Positions 59,919 to 64,000 of a stretch of DNA of 64,000 nucleotides are shown here, piece after piece. Where the stretch lies: the NCBI GenBank assembly GCA_034620365.1, contig JAQGEQ010000010.1, forward strand, positions 124,001-188,000, read 5' to 3'. The number at the start of each line of letters is the position of its first letter. Position 1 is the stretch's first letter. A program made the position numbers and the translations under genes. The DNA is from Pegea sp. RAD2-039 (lineage: Eukaryota; Chordata; Thaliacea; Salpida; Salpidae). Below the pieces are notes generated by a model. That model was not told the origin of the DNA and searched no databases. It worked only from the letters and a program-made list of their open reading frames with translations.

Positions 59919-61899
59919 TCATAAAGAAGTTGGGTCTTCTCTAAATCCTTCACTCACTCTTTCTTTGCCTATAATTTCTAACATTGCAGCAGACTCAGCA
60001 TCTTTATCAAGGATACTTCCAACCTGATCTTCCTCCTTTATTAGAGCATTAGCTTTGAGAGTGTTAGCGACAAAATATAAACAGTTACCTCTTCATTTAG
60101 CTTTTTAGGGGGTTTACCGACTCCCCAAACCTCCAGCTGATCAAATTTAAACTCATCATCTGCAGATAACATTGGACAGCCAAAAGTGGTGTTTTTTGGT
60201 TTTGCTTTGCAATGACCAAAACTAAAATTATTACTGATCCAAATACCAAAATAAAAGTGTTGGCCACCCATACCCTACAATATCAAATGTTTAATTTCAT
60301 CAATAATCAAAAGTAGAAGTTCTGAACTTACGAATCCATTTGGCAACGTTTCTTGATTGGTATTTAAATAACAAAAGTGCCGGTTGTAACCTGTTGTGTT
60401 GTAGATTTGAACTTCAGGTTGAAGTGAAAACACAAATGAACTCTCACTTCCTAAAAGTTTATCAATTAAACAATTATTTTAACAATAACAGTTTAACTAT
60501 TAAAACCAAATGTATAAGTCAAAAGATAATATAAATTATTTAAAAGCAAATAAGTTCTTGCCTTGAAATTGCGAACTGAATTGGATATTTTCAGACACAA
60601 ATCCACCAAACACGTGACTTTTATCATCTCTAATAACAACCACAATTGGACCTTGGTTGATAATTTGTGACGAAAACTTTGAAAAGCTTTCACCTTGGAA
60701 AGAACTAGAGTACAACAATCTCCATTCATGTCTGTACTCTTCAGTAAGATTATAATTCAGGAAGATCATGTCAGTGAAAGATATAATTGGAGTAAAACTG
60801 CTGGATGATTTTGAAGTTGTATTCAAATTAATAATTGGTAATTCATCTTTCATCAACGCCTAAAATAATTTCAAAAATGAACATGACCAAAAGTATAAAC
60901 TAAATAAGAAATATATATTATTAGTTTTATTCAAAGTATCAAAAGAATACAACAAAAATGATTTACATAAAATAAATAATCTTATAAATAAAAGTATTGT
61001 AGTATTAAGTAATTTGTCCTATAAGTCTGATAAAAAAAAAAAATTTTACCAATCAAAGTTTTCTTTAAAAAGATTTTTTTTAAATTTATAACTAAATAAA
61101 TTATCAATGAATAAAAAATTCAGTAAACTAACAGGATCTTTTGATAAAAAAATAGATCTAAAAGCCACCAAAATAAATTGTTGAAATATAGAATTGTTAC
61201 AAATTTGTTGATAAATGCTTTCTTGCTCTATTAATCCTTTAGGAAAATCATTTATAAACCATGAAACTAAAGTATTGTTGAAGCAATCTAGATCCATCTT
61301 AATAAGCATACAAGAAGAATGAAGCTTGAAGATTTGTAGTAAAGATGATAAAAACTGTAAAACAAGTTAAATAATAGTAAGATGTTACATCTCATTATAA
61401 AAATATAAAATTATTGGATATTCCAATAAATCAATTTGATTAGAAATTACTCACCAATGAAAGATTGTCTAAAGCTGGAGCAGAATTCAAATATAAAAGT
61501 ACTTCAAAAATAAATGATGCCAAATAATTATAGTTTGTAGAAGATAAAGAAATTAATTTTGAGATAACTTCAATCATACAACTTTTATATCTTATTTGAC
61601 TTTTTTTCTCTTGAGAAAGTTTATCACAGAAGTCAGTTAGGACTTTCAGAATAGCCAAAGAAAAGTCCGAAACTTTATCTTTAAGATGAGTCTACCAAAA
61701 ATAGATATATTTTTATAATATATTTAAACTTATAATCAATACTTTAACTTACTTCTAGACATTTTAAAACATTCTTTCTTGTAAAATCATTTTCGTCAGA
61801 TGTCTTAAAGATCAACTCAACAGCAGTTTTTTGACTCTCTGATATCAAATTATTTTCAAATTCATAATCTTTTGCTGCAGATGACAATGATAAACCCAT
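59919..61899 (-). CDS. MEAK7: MEAK7 (TLDc-domain mTOR-associated protein, eak-7 homologue)
   Basis: Seven exons: 61899-61753, 61691-61455, 61354-61133, 60859-60562, 60450-60332, 60274-60118, 60052-59919 (1,314 nt, 437 residues; human 456). MEAK7 sits on lysosomal membranes through N-myristoylation and activates an alternative mTOR pathway. The N-terminus MGLSLSSAA is a good myristoylation signal. A helical region of about 200 residues precedes the TLDc domain, which contains YRHEWRLLYSSSFQGESFSK, IVVVIRDDKSHVFGGFVSEN, FVFSLQPEVQIYNTTGYNRH, ETLPNGFGMGGQHFYFGIWI, GHCKAKPKNTTFGCPMLSA and FKFDQLEVWGV. The tail GSILDKDAESAAMLEIIG and EGFRE matches vertebrates. Two junctions are unusual. Exon 4 must end at a GC donor (GCAAGA at 60561). 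The last intron closes the frame only with the donor at 60117; the more conserved reading through KPPKKLNEE would need a 36-nt intron and does not close. Confidence 0.92.
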
Positions 61900-62429
61900 T
61901 TTGCAGCAAAATTGTCAAGCTTAAGGTATAATTATTCTAATTTCTAGCTGCTGAAAATATTGTAAAAATTCTATAAGTAATAAATTACATTTTAAGTTTT
62001 TTTTTGCTAACGATACAGAAAACTATATTTACTTCAATATTACTATTATATAATATTTTTATAGGCAAAAATATGTTTTGCCTACTGATAAAAGGGGCTT
62101 ACCCTAAAAAGGTAGTTCTGATAAATATTCTGATACTGTATTTGAGTAACTCTGTGAAAGGTAATCAATCATGTAAAAATCATGAATCAGATTGTAAAAA
62201 CAAAAATTTTTATAATTTTAGATTCAATAAAAATATGCACAAAAAATCGACTTCTCTACTAAAAAGTAAGCCGATTACTTCCTCTATCTACTTTTCATAC
62301 GTATAACCATTGTATTTTTAAAATTTCATTTAAAACACTATTAAAAATTCCCAATATTTTTTAGAATTTTATATGCAACTACTGTTATTACTTCGCTGTT
62401 TGTAATGGTAATGGCTCGTTATATAGATA
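61900..62429. other. Intergenic, MEAK7 5' flank
   Basis: Should contain the MEAK7 promoter. A 100-codon open stretch on the plus strand (62004-62306) has no family resemblance and biased A+T composition, so it is not called a gene. Confidence 0.4.
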
Positions 62430-62965
62430 TTTATTTATTTCAATAAATGCGAAGGAGGGTGCCTGAAAAAAGCACCTCTCGCTAACACACATTCTCACAA
62501 ATAACATCTATTTAGCCAAAAATATAGAAAATAAAAGATGTGACACATGGTATTTCGATATCACTCAAAGCATATAACAGTGAACAATTACATGGAATGT
62601 TAATAATATAAGAAAGAAAAAAATCACAGTTTAGAAATGACAATGTTGACAATATTATAACGGTTCAACTTCTGCTTGAATAATGCGAGTGACTACGACA
62701 TGGCAATGTCTGATGGCAGCTGATTCCATGTATTAATTGTACGGTATGAGAAAAAATTTGCTCTGATACAGAGATTTATATAATGAATTACTATAATCAG
62801 TTATTCAAATTATTGAGGCGACTAAAACAATAAATAAGTAAAAAGTACACCAACGATACATGCTACCTAAAACCAGTCTATTACCGAATGACAACGGTCT
62901 ATATAAGAATGACATTTAACATATTCACGTTAGCGGTTAAATATTTTACTGTTGTACCAAATTCT
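62430..62965 (-). mobile_element. CR1/L2-like LINE, 3' end of ORF2 and tail
   Basis: The minus strand reads RTINTWNQLPSDIAMS then ALFKQKLNRYNIVNI at about 62750-62645, the standard ORF2 ending of this class. An A+T-rich 3' UTR follows, then the stem-loop block GAGAGGTGC...GCACCCTCC (62453-62482), then TTTATTGAAATAAATAAA. Related copies are at 205-905 (ORF end), 30015-30190 and 11311-11395 (tail). An in-frame stop interrupts this copy. Confidence 0.75.
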
Positions 62966-63279
62966 CTCCAACCAAACAATTAGGCCGATCAGTAAAGATG
63001 CACGTTCTACAACAATTAGCCCCAAACGTAGCGCTTTGGAGGTACACCTTCAATTGATCTAGTGGACTACCAAACCTCAACGCTGCCGTACTCCTGGTAC
63101 TCGAACCATCAAAGCTCGGCATCATTTTCCCATTTAAAACCTGCACACTAGATTTGTCTCTTTTTTTTATCTTCTTCCTCTCTCATCATGATGTTATCAT
63201 TGGGATTTTCCTTTGTATCACTTGGTGAAGCTTGTCGGGGACTACCCTCTTTATTACACCATCATGAATGAACGTCAAA

Positions 63280-63540
63280 GCCCTGCTCATCAGCATTTGG
63301 GTACGTAGCTAGATCTCTTAAAGAAACGTTTGGTTCCCTGCCATCCAGCTAGCAAACTCGCGCGTACATCGGGTCAGCCTCCAGCAGTTCAACCTTCTTT
63401 ACAGTATCGTCATCTTGTTTATTGGCTAGAATAAGGACAGAAACCCTTAAAATCTCTTCTTCCTAAGTGATAGTATAAAACTCTTTTCTTGCTCTGTCAA
63501 ATCTACCTCTATCACAACTGTCAATAATGATGATGTATTC
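63280..63540 (-). pseudogene. Broken chimeric fragment: Arf-like GTPase segment joined to an integrase-tail-like segment
   Basis: The minus strand from 63540 reads EYIIIIDSCDRGRFDRARKE, FYTIT, a TAG stop, then EEEILRVSVLILANKQDDD. This is the Arf-family stretch between the D-S-D-R and NKQD guanine-binding motifs. The same frame continues KKVELLEADPMYARV, a TAG stop, and DGREPNVSLRDLATYPNADE (63352-63283). That last part recalls the DGRE.TVSLRDLAP tail of integrase-derived proteins such as KRBA2 (from memory). Stops make it non-functional as written. The G1 and switch regions were not found in the window. Confidence 0.5.
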
Positions 63541-64000
63541 GTAACAAGTAAATTTTTACTTTTAATAGATCTATTACCTTAAGATAAAGTTTCTTAAATA
63601 TTTTTTTGTGATAAGTAGCTATGTAGTTTCTGTGAGTGCCTCAAAAAGGTACAGCACTAACACTATATCTTTGTATAATTTTTTATGGCCATTACTTTGG
63701 CTACACAGAATATTATTACAGTGCTATTTTAAAATCCTTCACCTAAAAAGTTACATTCTAAAAATAAAAAAATACTGTTATTTACTTTTGATATTGTTAT
63801 CACTAATTTCTTATTAAGTATAGAGGTGTTTACAAGAAACATTTTTTATTTTATCTAAATTAGTTTTTTCTAGCAAAAAATAACTTTAAAATTGCTTATG
63901 TATACTTAGAAACAATTGAGGAATTTTCTTGTTTAATTTAATATAACAATCTAGATTACAATAGCTGATTGTATAAAAGATGATTTAATTCACTACCAGT
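63541..64000. other. Window end, A+T rich
   Basis: No feature recognised. The sequence 62966-63280 between the LINE and the chimeric fragment is less A+T rich and could belong to a further decayed mobile element, but no motif was identified. Confidence 0.35.

Noticed and set aside
62004..62306. 100-codon plus-strand ORF next to MEAK7
   Set aside because: No recognisable motif; composition is that of A+T-rich noncoding DNA.

Overview
This window is A+T-rich nuclear DNA from an animal. Evidence: GT-AG spliced genes with phase-consistent exons, metazoan families (two Popeye-domain genes, SYCP3, prosaposin, PAAF1, MEAK7, PURA, NDUFV1) and decayed non-LTR retrotransposons. Low GC, short introns, splice acceptors just 5' of most start codons (possible spliced-leader trans-splicing) and CR1/L2-like LINEs would fit a Hydra-like hydrozoan. 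That placement is an inference; the sequence does not prove it. All exon models were read by eye from splice signals, reading phase and remembered family sequences.

Left third: LINE relics fill about 0.2-2.5 kb. Three minus-strand genes follow: an AQP11/12-type aquaporin (3.3-5.5 kb), the meiotic chromosome-axis protein SYCP3 (8.8-10.3 kb) and the BSD-domain protein SYAP1 (12.1-15.4 kb). PAAF1, a WD40 proteasome-assembly factor, lies on the plus strand at 17.4-20.8 kb.

Middle: two Popeye-domain genes stand head to head (22.2-24.9 kb minus, 26.7-29.6 kb plus). After 4.4 kb of intergenic DNA with LINE relics come NDUFV1 (34.0-35.4 kb, uninterrupted) and a PURA-family gene (35.7-37.3 kb, nine exons), both plus strand. 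A J-domain membrane protein resembling DNAJC4 is on the minus strand at 41.5-42.3 kb.

Right third: a very large prosaposin-like gene (46.6-58.3 kb, about 46 coding exons) carries two terminal saposin-A-type segments and about 16 saposin-B modules. Part of it grew by two visible tandem duplications: a unit of about 1.59 kb (two full copies plus a partial third) and a 393-bp unit (four copies). MEAK7, a TLDc-domain mTOR-associated protein, follows on the minus strand at 59.9-61.9 kb. The last 1.6 kb holds a LINE 3' end and a broken segment containing an Arf-GTPase-like piece.

The genes do not form an obvious pathway. The prosaposin expansion is the most unusual feature.
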